This document shows, one piece after another, positions 1 to 9,491 of a stretch of 64,000 nucleotides of DNA. The translations under genes and the position numbers were made by a program. Below the pieces are notes generated by a model, which did not search any database, was not told the origin of the DNA, and saw only the letters and a list, made by a program, of their open reading frames with translations. The stretch covers positions 62,001 to 126,000 of the forward strand of contig NZ_LOFH01000012.1 of assembly GCF_001469215.1 (NCBI RefSeq), given 5' to 3'. Each line of letters opens with the position of its first letter. The stretch's first letter is position 1. The stretch is from Pseudoalteromonas sp. H105 (lineage in GTDB: Bacteria; Pseudomonadota; Gammaproteobacteria; Enterobacterales; Alteromonadaceae).

Positions 1-57
1 TTTGTAATATGGGCTTGTTTGTCAGGGGCAATCGTTTTTTGGCTATTTATAATATAA
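1..57 (+). CDS. C-terminal end of a membrane protein (partial)
   Basis: The window opens inside a reading frame. Frame 1 gives 18 residues, nearly all hydrophobic with Trp and Phe (ending WLFII), then TAA at 55-57. This looks like the last transmembrane helix of an inner-membrane protein whose start lies upstream. It converges on rapA, and the hairpin at 56-90 follows its stop directly. The family cannot be named from so little, and a chance open frame is possible because the stretch is short. Confidence 0.45.
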   Translation, partial: FVIWACLSGAIVFWLFII

Positions 58-90
58 AAAAGCGCGATGTAATTGGATACACCGCGCTTA
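56..90 (-). terminator. Intrinsic terminator of rapA
   Basis: Inverted repeat AAGCGCG (60-66) and CGCGCTT (83-89) with a 16-nt loop. Read on the minus strand the stem is followed by a T-run (complement of the A-run at 56-61). It lies about 35 nt past the rapA stop and next to the stop of the converging partial gene, so it may serve both. Confidence 0.7.
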
Positions 91-123
91 ATTGAAGTTT
101 AAGGGTTTGTACTCAAATCATAT

Positions 124-3018
124 TTAGTGTGATACGACGATCAAGCGGATCGCATCAAGCTTTAACTGAGCTTTTTCAATATGCGTGGTTAATTCGCTAC
201 GTTGCTTATCGTAGAAAGTCAGTTCTTCTTCACGAATATTTGGATTAATTTGTTTCAATGCAGCCAAACGCGCTTGTTCTTGTGCTAATGATTGTTGCAT
301 TTTCGCAAGGGACTCTGCACGAATCACTTCAAGCTTGGCTTGAGCCATTTCCTGAGCTGATTTAATCATCGGATGAATTGCACTTTGTAATGCGCCAGCT
401 AATTTACTTGCTGTTTGACGCCCAACCGCTGAAAGTTGCTGATTAAACCCATCAAATCCGACATTGTCACCTAAGTTATTGCTCGCTTTATCGAGTAATA
501 TGCGAATCGGTGTTGGCGGTAAAAAGCGGCCAACTTGCAAGGCTTTAGGCGCCATTGCTTCACCTACAAATATTAGCTCAACAAAAAAAGTACCGGCCGG
601 TAGCTTTTTATTTTTCAGCAGTGCAACTGAAGCTGTACCAAAGTCATCATCGCAAATCATATCGAGCGTGCCTTGAACCATTGGGTGATCCCAGCTAATA
701 AAGTGCACGTCTTCTTGTGATAAAGCGGTATCGCGGTCAAAGGTAACGGTGATGCCATCATCTTTCAAGCTAGGGAACGACGGGTTTAACATGTGTTCTG
801 TTGGCTTTAAGATAATGGTATTTTCGCCTTTATCTTCTTGGCTTACACCGAATGTATCGAAGACATTAATCATGTAACTTGGTAACTCAAACTGGTTATC
901 AAGTTGCTCAATGTCAGCGACGAGCGAATTTGCCGCTCCTTGACCTGATGAATGGAGCTCCAGTAAACGGTCACGACCGTTTTCCATTTGTTTACGTAAC
1001 TTCGCATTTTGGCTCGCTACTTGTTCAAGGAGTGGGTCTAATTCATCTTCATCACAGTTATGTGCAGAGATAAAGTCGAGTAAATCTTCACTAAACTCTT
1101 TGTAAAGCAACTGCCCTGTGGTGGAGGTCATTTCAAACGCGTCTAGACCCTCGTTATACCAGCGTAATAGGACTTCCTGTGCAGTGTTTTCGAAGTAGGG
1201 TACATGAATGTTTACGTCTTCTGTTTGACCTATGCGGTCTAAACGGCCAATGCGTTGCTCAAGTAAGTCAGGGTTGAGTGGTAAATCAAACAACACTAAG
1301 TGATGAGAAAATTGGAAGTTACGCCCTTCTGACCCAATTTCAGAGCACAATAATATTTGTGCATTATCGTATTCATCTGCAAAGAATGCGGCTGCGCGGT
1401 CTCGCTCTATAATAGACATTCCTTCGTGGAATACAGAAGCTTTAATAGCTTCACGTTCGCGTAGGATCTGCTCAAGACTAATGGCTGTTTCAGCTTTTGC
1501 ACAAATAAGTAATACTTTTTCGTGTTTCAAAGTTTTAAGTGTGTCTATTAACCAATCTACACGCGGGTCAAAAGCACCCCAGCTAGCGCTTTCGCCTTCA
1601 AACTCTTGAAATATTTTCTCAGGGAATAACGCACGTTGCGCACTTAACTCAGCACTTTGAATTCCGCTCATAGTACCCAACACAGAAATAGCTGTTTTAT
1701 ATTGCTTAGGCATTGCCATAGGGTAGGCGTGCAACTTACGGCTTGGGTAGCCGTCGATGCCACTACGGCTATTTCTAAATAAAATTCGCCCTGTACCATG
1801 ACGGTCCAGCAGCATCGATAAAATTTCTTTGCGGGCAGCAGCATCACCCTTTTGTGCTTGCTCAAGCACTGTGGTGATATCGGTTTCTTTTAACAGTTCA
1901 ATGAGTGTTGTTTTAGCACTGTCATCAAGGGCTTGATGTTGTAGTAACTGGTTTGCTGCCTCTGCAACATGCTTGTAATTACTTTCTTCTTCAACAAATG
2001 CATCGTAGTCATAAAAACGATCTGGGTCGAGTAATTGTAAGCGGGCGAAGTGACTTCTGTGACCAAGTTGATCGGGGGTGGCTGTTAATAAAATTAGCCC
2101 CGGAATATCTTGGCTAAGCTCAGCAATGCGCTGATATTCAGTGCTTGGTTTAGCATTGTTAATGCTTAAGTGATGCGCTTCATCGACAATCAGTAAATCC
2201 CAATCAGCCATGGTTGCTTGTTCAAACCAACGCTTTTTCTTGGTGATGAACTCAAGACTAGTAAGCACTAACTGTTCAGTATCGAATACGTTAGGTGAGT
2301 CTGCAAAGGCTTCATCACAACGTTCTTCATCAAAAATTGAAAAATGCAAATTGAAACGACGTAGCATTTCAACTAACCACTGATGTTGTAGGTTCTCAGG
2401 TACAACAATTAACACGCGGCTAGCACGACCACTAATTATTTGTTGGTGTAAGATCATACCAGCTTCGATGGTTTTACCTAAACCCACTTCATCAGAGAGT
2501 AAAACGCGAGGAGCAAAACGTTTACCAACTTCTTGCGCTATATAAAGCTGGTGGGGTATTAAGCTTGCACGTTGGCCAATCAACCCTTTGATGGGTGATT
2601 GTTGGCGCTCAAATTGATGTTGCCATGTTTGATAACGCAACGTGTAACGGTCAAAACGATCTACTTGGCCTGCAAAGAGGCGATCTTGTGGTTTGTTAAA
2701 CTTTATAAAATGATCAAGAAAGGTTTCTTTTAATTGTGCTGGCTCGCCATTATCAACGCGTGTTCCATGGTAGCAAAGCAGTTCACCTTGTACTTCAATA
2801 GACTCAACTTCTAGTTCCCATTCTTCAACGCTTTTGATCACATCACCAGGATTAAATGCCACACGAGTCACCGGCGCTTCTGTCATAGAATAAACACGGT
2901 TTTCGCCACTGGCGGGAAATAAAATGCTGACCTGACGGCCTTCAAGGGCAACTACGGTGCCTAATCCTAAATCTGACTCTGTATCACTGATCCAACGCTG
3001 ACCTAAGGAAAAATTCAT
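124..3018 (-). CDS. rapA: RNA polymerase-associated ATPase RapA (HepA)
   Basis: SWI2/SNF2-family ATPase that binds RNA polymerase and helps recycle it after transcription. The 964-aa length matches the RapA family. In order there is an N-terminal Tudor-like region (about 1-110), helicase lobe 1 with Walker A DEVGLGKT at 176-183 and a DEAH box near 281, lobe 2 with the arginine motif QRIGRLDRIGQ, and the long RapA C-terminal region ending in a helical, Gln/Glu-rich segment. The ATG at 3018 starts MNFSLGQRW, typical of RapA. It is transcribed alone, divergent from the PIN-PhoH gene. A phage-defence helicase is the main alternative for an SNF2 protein; the RapA-specific ends and full length argue against it. 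Confidence 0.96.
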   Translation of the reverse strand: MNFSLGQRWISDTESDLGLGTVVALEGRQVSILFPASGENRVYSMTEAPVTRVAFNPGDVIKSVEEWELEVESIEVQGELLCYHGTRVDNGEPAQLKETFLDHFIKFNKPQDRLFAGQVDRFDRYTLRYQTWQHQFERQQSPIKGLIGQRASLIPHQLYIAQEVGKRFAPRVLLSDEVGLGKTIEAGMILHQQIISGRASRVLIVVPENLQHQWLVEMLRRFNLHFSIFDEERCDEAFADSPNVFDTEQLVLTSLEFITKKKRWFEQATMADWDLLIVDEAHHLSINNAKPSTEYQRIAELSQDIPGLILLTATPDQLGHRSHFARLQLLDPDRFYDYDAFVEEESNYKHVAEAANQLLQHQALDDSAKTTLIELLKETDITTVLEQAQKGDAAARKEILSMLLDRHGTGRILFRNSRSGIDGYPSRKLHAYPMAMPKQYKTAISVLGTMSGIQSAELSAQRALFPEKIFQEFEGESASWGAFDPRVDWLIDTLKTLKHEKVLLICAKAETAISLEQILREREAIKASVFHEGMSIIERDRAAAFFADEYDNAQILLCSEIGSEGRNFQFSHHLVLFDLPLNPDLLEQRIGRLDRIGQTEDVNIHVPYFENTAQEVLLRWYNEGLDAFEMTSTTGQLLYKEFSEDLLDFISAHNCDEDELDPLLEQVASQNAKLRKQMENGRDRLLELHSSGQGAANSLVADIEQLDNQFELPSYMINVFDTFGVSQEDKGENTIILKPTEHMLNPSFPSLKDDGITVTFDRDTALSQEDVHFISWDHPMVQGTLDMICDDDFGTASVALLKNKKLPAGTFFVELIFVGEAMAPKALQVGRFLPPTPIRILLDKASNNLGDNVGFDGFNQQLSAVGRQTASKLAGALQSAIHPMIKSAQEMAQAKLEVIRAESLAKMQQSLAQEQARLAALKQINPNIREEELTFYDKQRSELTTHIEKAQLKLDAIRLIVVSH

Positions 3019-3314
3019 ATATGTCTCGTCTATGAAGAAAAAGGCGGCTATGTTACCTGTTACCTAACACCACTGCAAGGCGCTAACTAGCTCACTTTTA
3101 ATTAATTTAATAACGGTGAATTATTTCTATGTTAGTACCTGTCATTCAGGCTAATTTAAAACAAAAAAAGGTTTGTCATAAAACAGACTTTTATGACAAC
3201 TAAGCTAAACTTAGAATATACCTTAGTAATTAAGTTTTTTAGGGCATCCACTTATCCCGTTTCACTTGATTAGTTGGGTATAGCATAAAAATCATAAAAC
3301 GTAAGGAAAGTGCT
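3019..3314. promoter_or_regulatory. Divergent promoter region rapA / PIN-PhoH with a perfect palindrome
   Basis: This 296-bp gap must hold the promoters of both divergent genes. The clearest structure is a perfect 11-bp inverted repeat, TTGTCATAAAA at 3173-3183 and its complement at 3189-3199, with a 5-bp centre. A separate CTGTCAT stands at 3139-3145, 34 bp upstream. Both resemble half-sites of a PhoB box, but the second half of each box is poor. I see no confident -35/-10 pair. The long arms could also be the operator of another dimeric regulator. Confidence 0.45.
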
Positions 3315-4712
3315 ATGGAAAAAGCTTCGAACCTTGATAGTAAAATGTATGTGCTAGATACCAACGTACTACTCCATGAGCCCCTCGCTTATTTATCTTT
3401 TCAAGAGCATGATGTTGTTATTCCAATGACTGTACTCGAGGAGTTAGATCACATCAAAGACCGAAAGCATGATGTTAGCCGTGATGCGCGGGTTGCCATT
3501 CGTGGCTTAGATGATGTGTTAAGAGACGCAACGCCAGAACAAATGCTAAAAGGGGTTGCACTGCCAACGAATAAAAAAGCCAAGGTCTCTTCCACTGGTA
3601 CCTTGATTATCGTCAATGATCACCTCTTCGCGGATTCCATATCCGGCTTACCCGGCAACGAAAACGACCACCGTATTATCAATTGTGCTGTTCATCTGCA
3701 GAAACAACACAGCGATGCCAAAGTAGTGTTAGTGACTAAAGACATAAACATGCGGTTAAAAGCAAAAGGCGCGGGGCTTAAGTTTGTTGAAGATTACCGC
3801 ACAGATCAACTTATTGATGATATTGAATTATTAAGCACTGGCTATAAAAAAATTGAAGGTGATTTTTGGCAACATGTCGGTGAGTGTGAAACACAGCAAC
3901 ACGGCCGAGATACGTTTCATAAAGTAGCTAAAAGTTTAATACCAGATGTGTTCTGTAATGAATACTTACTGGATGGCAGTGAGCATTTTGCGGCCCGTGT
4001 TACGTCCTATGATGATGAACATATTATGCTTAAAGACATCGGTGCCGAACGTTTAATGCATCAGTCTGCATGGGGGGTGAAACCCAAAAATATATACCAA
4101 GGCATGGCGTTAGACGCTTTACTAGATCCAAACATTGAGTTGGTCATTCTAACAGGACCCGCTGGGTGTGGTAAGACATTGTTAGCGCTTGCCAGTGCCC
4201 TTGAAATGATTATTGAAAAAGGTATTTACGACAAAGTGATTGTCACTCGTAATACCCCTGAAATAGCTGAGTCCATTGGCTTTTTACCTGGTACGGAAGA
4301 AGAAAAAATGGCGCCGTGGCTTGCAGCAATCACTGATACCCTGGAGGTTTTGCATAAAGGGGATGAAAACCCAGTATCAAGCCGCAACTACATTATGGAA
4401 AAAGCCAATATGCAATTTAAATCGGTCAACTTTATGCGCGGGCGAAGTATTCAAAATGCAGTGGTAATTTTAGATGAAAGCCAAAATTTAACGGCTTCAC
4501 AGCTTAAAACAATCATTACACGTTGCGGTGAAGGCACCAAGCTTATTTGCTCAGGCAATCTAGCACAAATAGACAGTAACTATTTAACACCTGTCACTTC
4601 AGGTTTAACGTACATTGTTGAGCGCTTTAAGGATTTTGAAGGCAGTGCCACCATAAACTTAAACGGTGTGGTGCGCAGCCGTCTAGCCTCATTTGCAGAA
4701 GAAAATTTATAA
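3315..4712 (+). CDS. PIN domain-PhoH family ATPase (YlaK type)
   Basis: Cytoplasmic fusion of an N-terminal PIN-type ribonuclease domain and a C-terminal PhoH/RNA-helicase-like P-loop ATPase, inferred to act in RNA processing. The PIN domain opens with YVLDTNVLLHEP (acidic Asp15) and further acids follow (EELD, DHRIINCAV). The ATPase has Walker A GPAGCGKT at 281-288 and Walker B VVILDESQN. At 465 aa it is normal for PhoH2/YlaK-like proteins and longer than the ATPase-only E. coli PhoH. The ATG follows an AAGGAAAG ribosome-binding site. The next gene begins 66 nt downstream after a hairpin. There is no antitoxin-like gene upstream, so a PIN toxin-antitoxin pair is not supported. Confidence 0.9.
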   Translation: MEKASNLDSKMYVLDTNVLLHEPLAYLSFQEHDVVIPMTVLEELDHIKDRKHDVSRDARVAIRGLDDVLRDATPEQMLKGVALPTNKKAKVSSTGTLIIVNDHLFADSISGLPGNENDHRIINCAVHLQKQHSDAKVVLVTKDINMRLKAKGAGLKFVEDYRTDQLIDDIELLSTGYKKIEGDFWQHVGECETQQHGRDTFHKVAKSLIPDVFCNEYLLDGSEHFAARVTSYDDEHIMLKDIGAERLMHQSAWGVKPKNIYQGMALDALLDPNIELVILTGPAGCGKTLLALASALEMIIEKGIYDKVIVTRNTPEIAESIGFLPGTEEEKMAPWLAAITDTLEVLHKGDENPVSSRNYIMEKANMQFKSVNFMRGRSIQNAVVILDESQNLTASQLKTIITRCGEGTKLICSGNLAQIDSNYLTPVTSGLTYIVERFKDFEGSATINLNGVVRSRLASFAEENL

Positions 4713-4728
4713 CTTGCGTCCGAGTGCT

Positions 4729-4761
4729 TGGCTCGATAGTCTAGAAAAGATTATCGAGCCA
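4729..4761 (+). promoter_or_regulatory. Hairpin between PIN-PhoH gene and histidine kinase
   Basis: Perfect 10-bp inverted repeat, TGGCTCGATA at 4729-4738 and TATCGAGCCA at 4752-4761, with a 13-nt loop. No T-run follows, so it is not a clear intrinsic terminator. It ends 16 nt before the TTG start of the kinase gene and could affect its translation or processing of a shared transcript. Confidence 0.45.
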
Positions 4762-4777
4762 TACGACGGATCTTAGG

Positions 4778-7700
4778 TTGGACTTTTTACCCTTAAAGCA
4801 TTATTACCGCTCACTTGCCGTTGCTTTGGTTGTACCTTTACTTGTTGCATTTCTTTTATGCCTGCACCTTTATAACATTAAATTAGAGCGAGCGACTGTT
4901 CAACGTGAAGCTGAATTTAGTAATTTAGCTGCGCAATTAGCTCACCGAATGGATGCAGCACAAACCTTAGTGACCACCTTGTTGGCACAATACGAGCAGC
5001 CTCTTTTTTACCGGTTTGATCGTCAATGGTTAAATGATGTAAATCAGTTTAATGACTACTACTACCGAAAAATCCCGGCACAAGGTGGTGAAATAGTAGG
5101 GCAAGGCCGTTTTTCATCAAGCCCGCAAGCAATCGCTCAGTGGCAGCAGGTGATTGCACTTGGACCTGCATTTAATACAACACTGTCTCTTATTCAATCG
5201 TTGTCGGCGATAGCGTATGTTAATGAGCAAGGTTTTGCTTATGTAAAGCGACGCAATGATAATGGGAGCTTTTTTCTTACTCAGATATTAGATAACCAGT
5301 TTAGGCCGCAGTTTAGAGATAATATGCTCTCTTCAAGTAAAATTATTCAGCTTGAAGGTAAAGCGTATTTTGCACTCGGTCAGCGGCGTACGCCGATGAG
5401 TAATGACTATGTTATTTTAATTTATGATTTACAGGCGATCTCTGCCTGGTTAGATAAAATTTCTTCAGATAGTGGAGAGTATATTTTCCTAACGGCGTCT
5501 CGTCATGTTATTGCAAGCTCTACAAGGACAATTAAAGCAACACAGCTCCTTAAACAGTATTGGCCCAATGTTTCATGGACAGGCAGCGCTTTACAAGCGC
5601 CAGACAAAAAAAATCAATTACTCCTTTTTCAACAATCTGATAAGCAACCAGTCACGTTAGGTTTTTATGAATCGCATGAGCAATTAACCTTGCCTATTCG
5701 ATACGAGGTACTGATTGAGTTTATTTTTCTTAGTGTGTTTTTAGTGTCTATGTTTAGTGTTGTTTTTTGGTTAAGTCAGCGTATATTTGTTAAACCCATT
5801 ACCCATTTAATGGCGTACCTTGAGCACAGTGAAACGCAGCGCTTTGAAGCATCACGTTATCAAATACCGATAAATTGGCAGCCTTGGTTTAGTCGAATAA
5901 AAAAAGTATTTAATAAGAATATGCAGTTGGTTGATTCATTGCAGCAAGCGAATGCTGAGTTGGATTCACAAGTAAAAATAAAAACACGCGAACTTGCAAG
6001 AAGCTACGAAGCTAAAGAGCGCCACCTTGCCTTATTGAACACGATGCTAAACAGTGTGCCAGATTTGATATATTTTAAAAATATTGATGGTTCGTTTTTA
6101 GGATGTAATCGTGCTTATGAAAAATACATTGGCGTTGAACAAGGTCAATTAGTGGGTCTGCAGCTAAGTGATATTAGTGATGACAATGGTCATATTAGCG
6201 AATTAGAGCGGGAAGTCCTCTGTAACCGAAGTCGTGCCCAGCAGCGTATAGAGAACGACAGCCATGTATATCAGCTCACCATATCGCCTTTTTATAATGA
6301 GCAAAACCAGTTGTTAGGATCGATGGCTATTGGTCGAGATATTACGGCGCAAGAGTATGCACTCAATGCATTAAAAAGTTCTGAGTCGAAATTTAGAAGC
6401 GCCATTGAATTCGCTGCTAATGGCGTGATTTTGCTTTCTTTAGAACACACAATCCTTCAATTAAATAGGGCTGCCAGAAAGTTATTTGATATTGACAAAA
6501 ACGAGTCTAAATTACTTTTTAGCGAGCTCTTCCCTAAGTCTCAGTGGCAAAAAATAAACTCAACATTAGCGCTTTTACTGACTGAAAAACAAAAGGTTTA
6601 CCACCTCACTCTAGAGCAACAAGGTCAACAAAAGTGGTGGCAATTGAGTATATCCTTGGTGTGGGATTCTCAGCTTGCGCCTTACTATTACGCCATTCAT
6701 ATTCAAGACATCAGTGCATTAACCCAAGCCAAACAAGATGCCGAGCGAGCTACGCAGGCTAAAAGCCGTTTTATTGCTAATTTGAGCCACGAAATACGCA
6801 CGCCATTGAATGTTGTTACTGGTTTAATTGATATGATTTTTCAACAAGGCCTATCAACACAGCAGGTACAGTATGCTAACCAGGCTAAAAGTGCTGCACA
6901 AAACTTATTAATTATGCTTAATCGTATGTTGGATTTTGCTCGAGTTGAAAGTAATCAAGCACAGTTGCAGTTAAAACCATTTAACTTAATTGAATTGATT
7001 GATAGCTGCGAAAGCCTGCTGTTAGGCTTATGCCAAAACAAACCGCTGGAGTTTAATATTGAAGTCGATCCTGCAATTGCCACTCAGTTAGTAGGGGACT
7101 ATATTCGTTTACAGCATGTACTGGGGAACTTAATAACGAATGCAGCTAAGTTTACTGAGCAAGGGGCGATAACATTAAAACTAGCGATACTAGACGAGCA
7201 AGAAGGCTTACAGACTCTCGTTTTTAAAGTGATAGACACTGGTGTTGGAATAGATGATAGAGATCAAAAACGCTTATTTGATGCCTTTACACAGGGAGAT
7301 GAATCGTTAACTCGTCAGCACCAAGGTGTGGGTTTGGGGTTAGCTATTGTTAAACATGAACTTGCCCTTATGGGGGCTCAAATAGTTGTTAATAGTAGTA
7401 AAAATAATGGCAGTGAATTTTCATTTAACATTACTTTTAACAGCCTTGAAAATGAATATGCCAGTCAAATTACTTGGCATAATGGCTTGGTTATAACGGA
7501 TACAGAAAAAGGTGACGAGTTTAGCCAAGCTTGTGAGCTTTTAGCATCAGATATTAAGTGTAAAACGTTAGCTCAATTGCAGGCGAATAGTGAAGTACTA
7601 AGCTGCGAATACATTATTATTAATGACTATGACTTGGCGCATTTATTAGCGATTCAACCTATTAAACAGCAATTAATAACATCTCAAATCCCTATTTATT

Positions 7701-8542
7701 CCATAAAGAGCAATCAACAGGTTATTACTTTAGAAGATGCATCAATTTGTATTACGAATATAAAGAGCTCGGCCTTTATACAGAGGTTAATCTCTCAACC
7801 TGTTTTAACTAAAAGCACTTCAGCAGAGGCTATTTCGCAAGTTGACCTCAATGGCTTACTTGTCCTTGCTATAGATGATAACCCGCTTAACCTGGATATT
7901 ATCAACAATATATTATCTCAGGCAGGTATTAACGTTTTACAAGCCAGCAGTGCCAAAAAGGGGATTGAATTGGTGGAAAAAGTCAAACCGGATCTCATAT
8001 TAATGGATGTACAAATGCCAATTTTAGATGGTTTGCAAGCGACACAGATGTTACGAAAAAGCTATACGTTACAACAGTTGCCGATTTTTGCATTAACTGC
8101 TCATTGTGAAGCGGAAGATGAAGCGCGATCAATGGCTGCAGGTATGAATAAACATTTAACCAAGCCCATAATTGCCAGCACGTTATTACACGCTATTACG
8201 ACGGTTGAAATGAATCCGGTAGCATTTTTTGATAAGTCTTTTGCTCTATCTCAATTTGCAGGAGATAACGCGTTATTACAAGTAATGTTGAGTAAGTTAG
8301 CTGATTTATGTGACGGTCACTTATCAAATTTAAACAATGAAAAGTCGCCTGAAGAGCTTGTTAAAATAGTACATAATATTAAAGGTGTTACGGGAAATTT
8401 AGGCTTTTTGCGTCTATCAGAATTAGCGCAGCGGTTAGAAACCGTAATAAGAAAAACATCAGAAGTGGACTATACTCTTCATAAAGAGCTTATCATTGAG
8501 CTGCAGCAAGTCTATGCGTTTATTCAAGTAAGGGAAATCTAG
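4778..8542 (+). CDS. Hybrid sensor histidine kinase with PAS, receiver and Hpt domains
   Basis: Inner-membrane multi-step phosphorelay kinase, 1254 aa. Visible order: TM helix (about 13-30), periplasmic sensor region to about 305, second TM (about 310-335), HAMP-like and coiled-coil segment, a PAS domain (starting about 415), a second PAS-like domain (about 535-650), HisKA with SHEIRTP (phospho-acceptor His671), an HATPase domain with LITNAAKF, DTGVGID and GVGLGLAIV, a degenerate receiver-like stretch, a full receiver with Asp1077 (LILMDVQMP) and a C-terminal Hpt domain with VHNIKG (His1199). The start is TTG with GGA seven bases upstream. The stop lies 1 nt before the next gene, a response regulator-diguanylate cyclase, so that protein is the likely final phosphate acceptor. 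The signal sensed is unknown. Confidence 0.92.
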   Translation: MDFLPLKHYYRSLAVALVVPLLVAFLLCLHLYNIKLERATVQREAEFSNLAAQLAHRMDAAQTLVTTLLAQYEQPLFYRFDRQWLNDVNQFNDYYYRKIPAQGGEIVGQGRFSSSPQAIAQWQQVIALGPAFNTTLSLIQSLSAIAYVNEQGFAYVKRRNDNGSFFLTQILDNQFRPQFRDNMLSSSKIIQLEGKAYFALGQRRTPMSNDYVILIYDLQAISAWLDKISSDSGEYIFLTASRHVIASSTRTIKATQLLKQYWPNVSWTGSALQAPDKKNQLLLFQQSDKQPVTLGFYESHEQLTLPIRYEVLIEFIFLSVFLVSMFSVVFWLSQRIFVKPITHLMAYLEHSETQRFEASRYQIPINWQPWFSRIKKVFNKNMQLVDSLQQANAELDSQVKIKTRELARSYEAKERHLALLNTMLNSVPDLIYFKNIDGSFLGCNRAYEKYIGVEQGQLVGLQLSDISDDNGHISELEREVLCNRSRAQQRIENDSHVYQLTISPFYNEQNQLLGSMAIGRDITAQEYALNALKSSESKFRSAIEFAANGVILLSLEHTILQLNRAARKLFDIDKNESKLLFSELFPKSQWQKINSTLALLLTEKQKVYHLTLEQQGQQKWWQLSISLVWDSQLAPYYYAIHIQDISALTQAKQDAERATQAKSRFIANLSHEIRTPLNVVTGLIDMIFQQGLSTQQVQYANQAKSAAQNLLIMLNRMLDFARVESNQAQLQLKPFNLIELIDSCESLLLGLCQNKPLEFNIEVDPAIATQLVGDYIRLQHVLGNLITNAAKFTEQGAITLKLAILDEQEGLQTLVFKVIDTGVGIDDRDQKRLFDAFTQGDESLTRQHQGVGLGLAIVKHELALMGAQIVVNSSKNNGSEFSFNITFNSLENEYASQITWHNGLVITDTEKGDEFSQACELLASDIKCKTLAQLQANSEVLSCEYIIINDYDLAHLLAIQPIKQQLITSQIPIYSIKSNQQVITLEDASICITNIKSSAFIQRLISQPVLTKSTSAEAISQVDLNGLLVLAIDDNPLNLDIINNILSQAGINVLQASSAKKGIELVEKVKPDLILMDVQMPILDGLQATQMLRKSYTLQQLPIFALTAHCEAEDEARSMAAGMNKHLTKPIIASTLLHAITTVEMNPVAFFDKSFALSQFAGDNALLQVMLSKLADLCDGHLSNLNNEKSPEELVKIVHNIKGVTGNLGFLRLSELAQRLETVIRKTSEVDYTLHKELIIELQQVYAFIQVREI

Positions 8543-8543
8543 T

Positions 8544-9479
8544 ATGTTGAAAAAGGCGAAAATACTCATCGTTGATGATGCTCCGCTCAATCGGTTGATA
8601 TTAGAAAGAACGCTTGCCAATGAGTACGAGGTATTTTCTGCAGAAAGTGGTGAAAAAGCGCTCCTCTTTGTAGAATCCAATCGTGTTGATTTAATTGTAC
8701 TTGATATTGTTATGCCTGGTTTAAATGGGTATGAAGTGCTTAGTCGACTAAAAGCAAATCAGCTTACGCAAGCCATCCCTGTTATTTTTATTTCTGCTAA
8801 TACCAGCCACAACGATGAGGCAAAAGGGTTTGAATTAGGCGCAATGGACTACATTACTAAACCTTTTAGTACAGTGGTTGTTAAAGCCCGTGTTAAGAAT
8901 CAGTTATTGATTAAGCAAAAAAATGATTTGTTAGAAATGCTTGTATCTATCGATGGTTTGACAGAGATTCCGAATCGGCGTTACTTAGATGAAATGTTGA
9001 GCAGTGAGTGGCGACGCAGCATTCGAAATAAAACACCGTTATCGGTTATCATCGCTGATATAGATCACTTTAAGCGTTATAACGATCATTATGGTCACAG
9101 AGCAGGCGATGAATGCCTTAAAAAAGTAGCTCAAACATTAGTGGCTCAGTGCCAGCGAGGGGGAGATTTTGTTGCTCGTTATGGTGGAGAAGAATTTGCC
9201 GCTGTTTTACCAGACGTGAACAAAGAACAAGCGTTGGCATTTGCCAATAAATTACGTGATGCTATTAAGTTGCTTAATATTACGCATGCTGAGTCGCTGA
9301 ATGCTGATCATGTCACTATAAGTCTGGGTGTTGCAACAACGCAGATTGAGAATTCTCAAGCCGAGACACTATTAGTAGATAACACTGAAAAGCAATTGCT
9401 TGAAGAGGCTGATTCAGGGTTATATGAAGCAAAAAACTGCGGAAGAGATAAAGTCATTGTCCGCAGCTTTGTTCGTTAA
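8544..9479 (+). CDS. Response regulator-diguanylate cyclase (REC-GGDEF)
   Basis: Makes c-di-GMP under control of phosphorylation. The 311-aa protein has an N-terminal receiver (about 6-120; acidic pair DD near residue 11, phospho-acceptor Asp54 in VLDIVMPG, Lys in ITKPF) followed by a GGDEF domain with intact signature GGEEF at 214-218. RGGD, five residues before the signature, fits the RxxD inhibitory I-site, so product feedback is expected. This is the PleD/WspR-like arrangement with one receiver. It begins 1 nt after the hybrid kinase stop and is almost certainly co-transcribed, so the pair looks like a complete relay from a periplasmic or membrane signal to c-di-GMP. Confidence 0.93.
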   Translation: MLKKAKILIVDDAPLNRLILERTLANEYEVFSAESGEKALLFVESNRVDLIVLDIVMPGLNGYEVLSRLKANQLTQAIPVIFISANTSHNDEAKGFELGAMDYITKPFSTVVVKARVKNQLLIKQKNDLLEMLVSIDGLTEIPNRRYLDEMLSSEWRRSIRNKTPLSVIIADIDHFKRYNDHYGHRAGDECLKKVAQTLVAQCQRGGDFVARYGGEEFAAVLPDVNKEQALAFANKLRDAIKLLNITHAESLNADHVTISLGVATTQIENSQAETLLVDNTEKQLLEEADSGLYEAKNCGRDKVIVRSFVR

Positions 9480-9491
9480 TAAATTCACTAA

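Noticed and set aside
124..3018. SNF2 helicase as part of a phage-defence island
   Set aside because: Length and terminal domains are those of RapA, and no neighbouring nuclease, methylase or other defence gene is present.
3315..4712. PIN domain as a toxin of a toxin-antitoxin pair
   Set aside because: The domain is fused to a full PhoH ATPase and there is no small antitoxin gene next to it.
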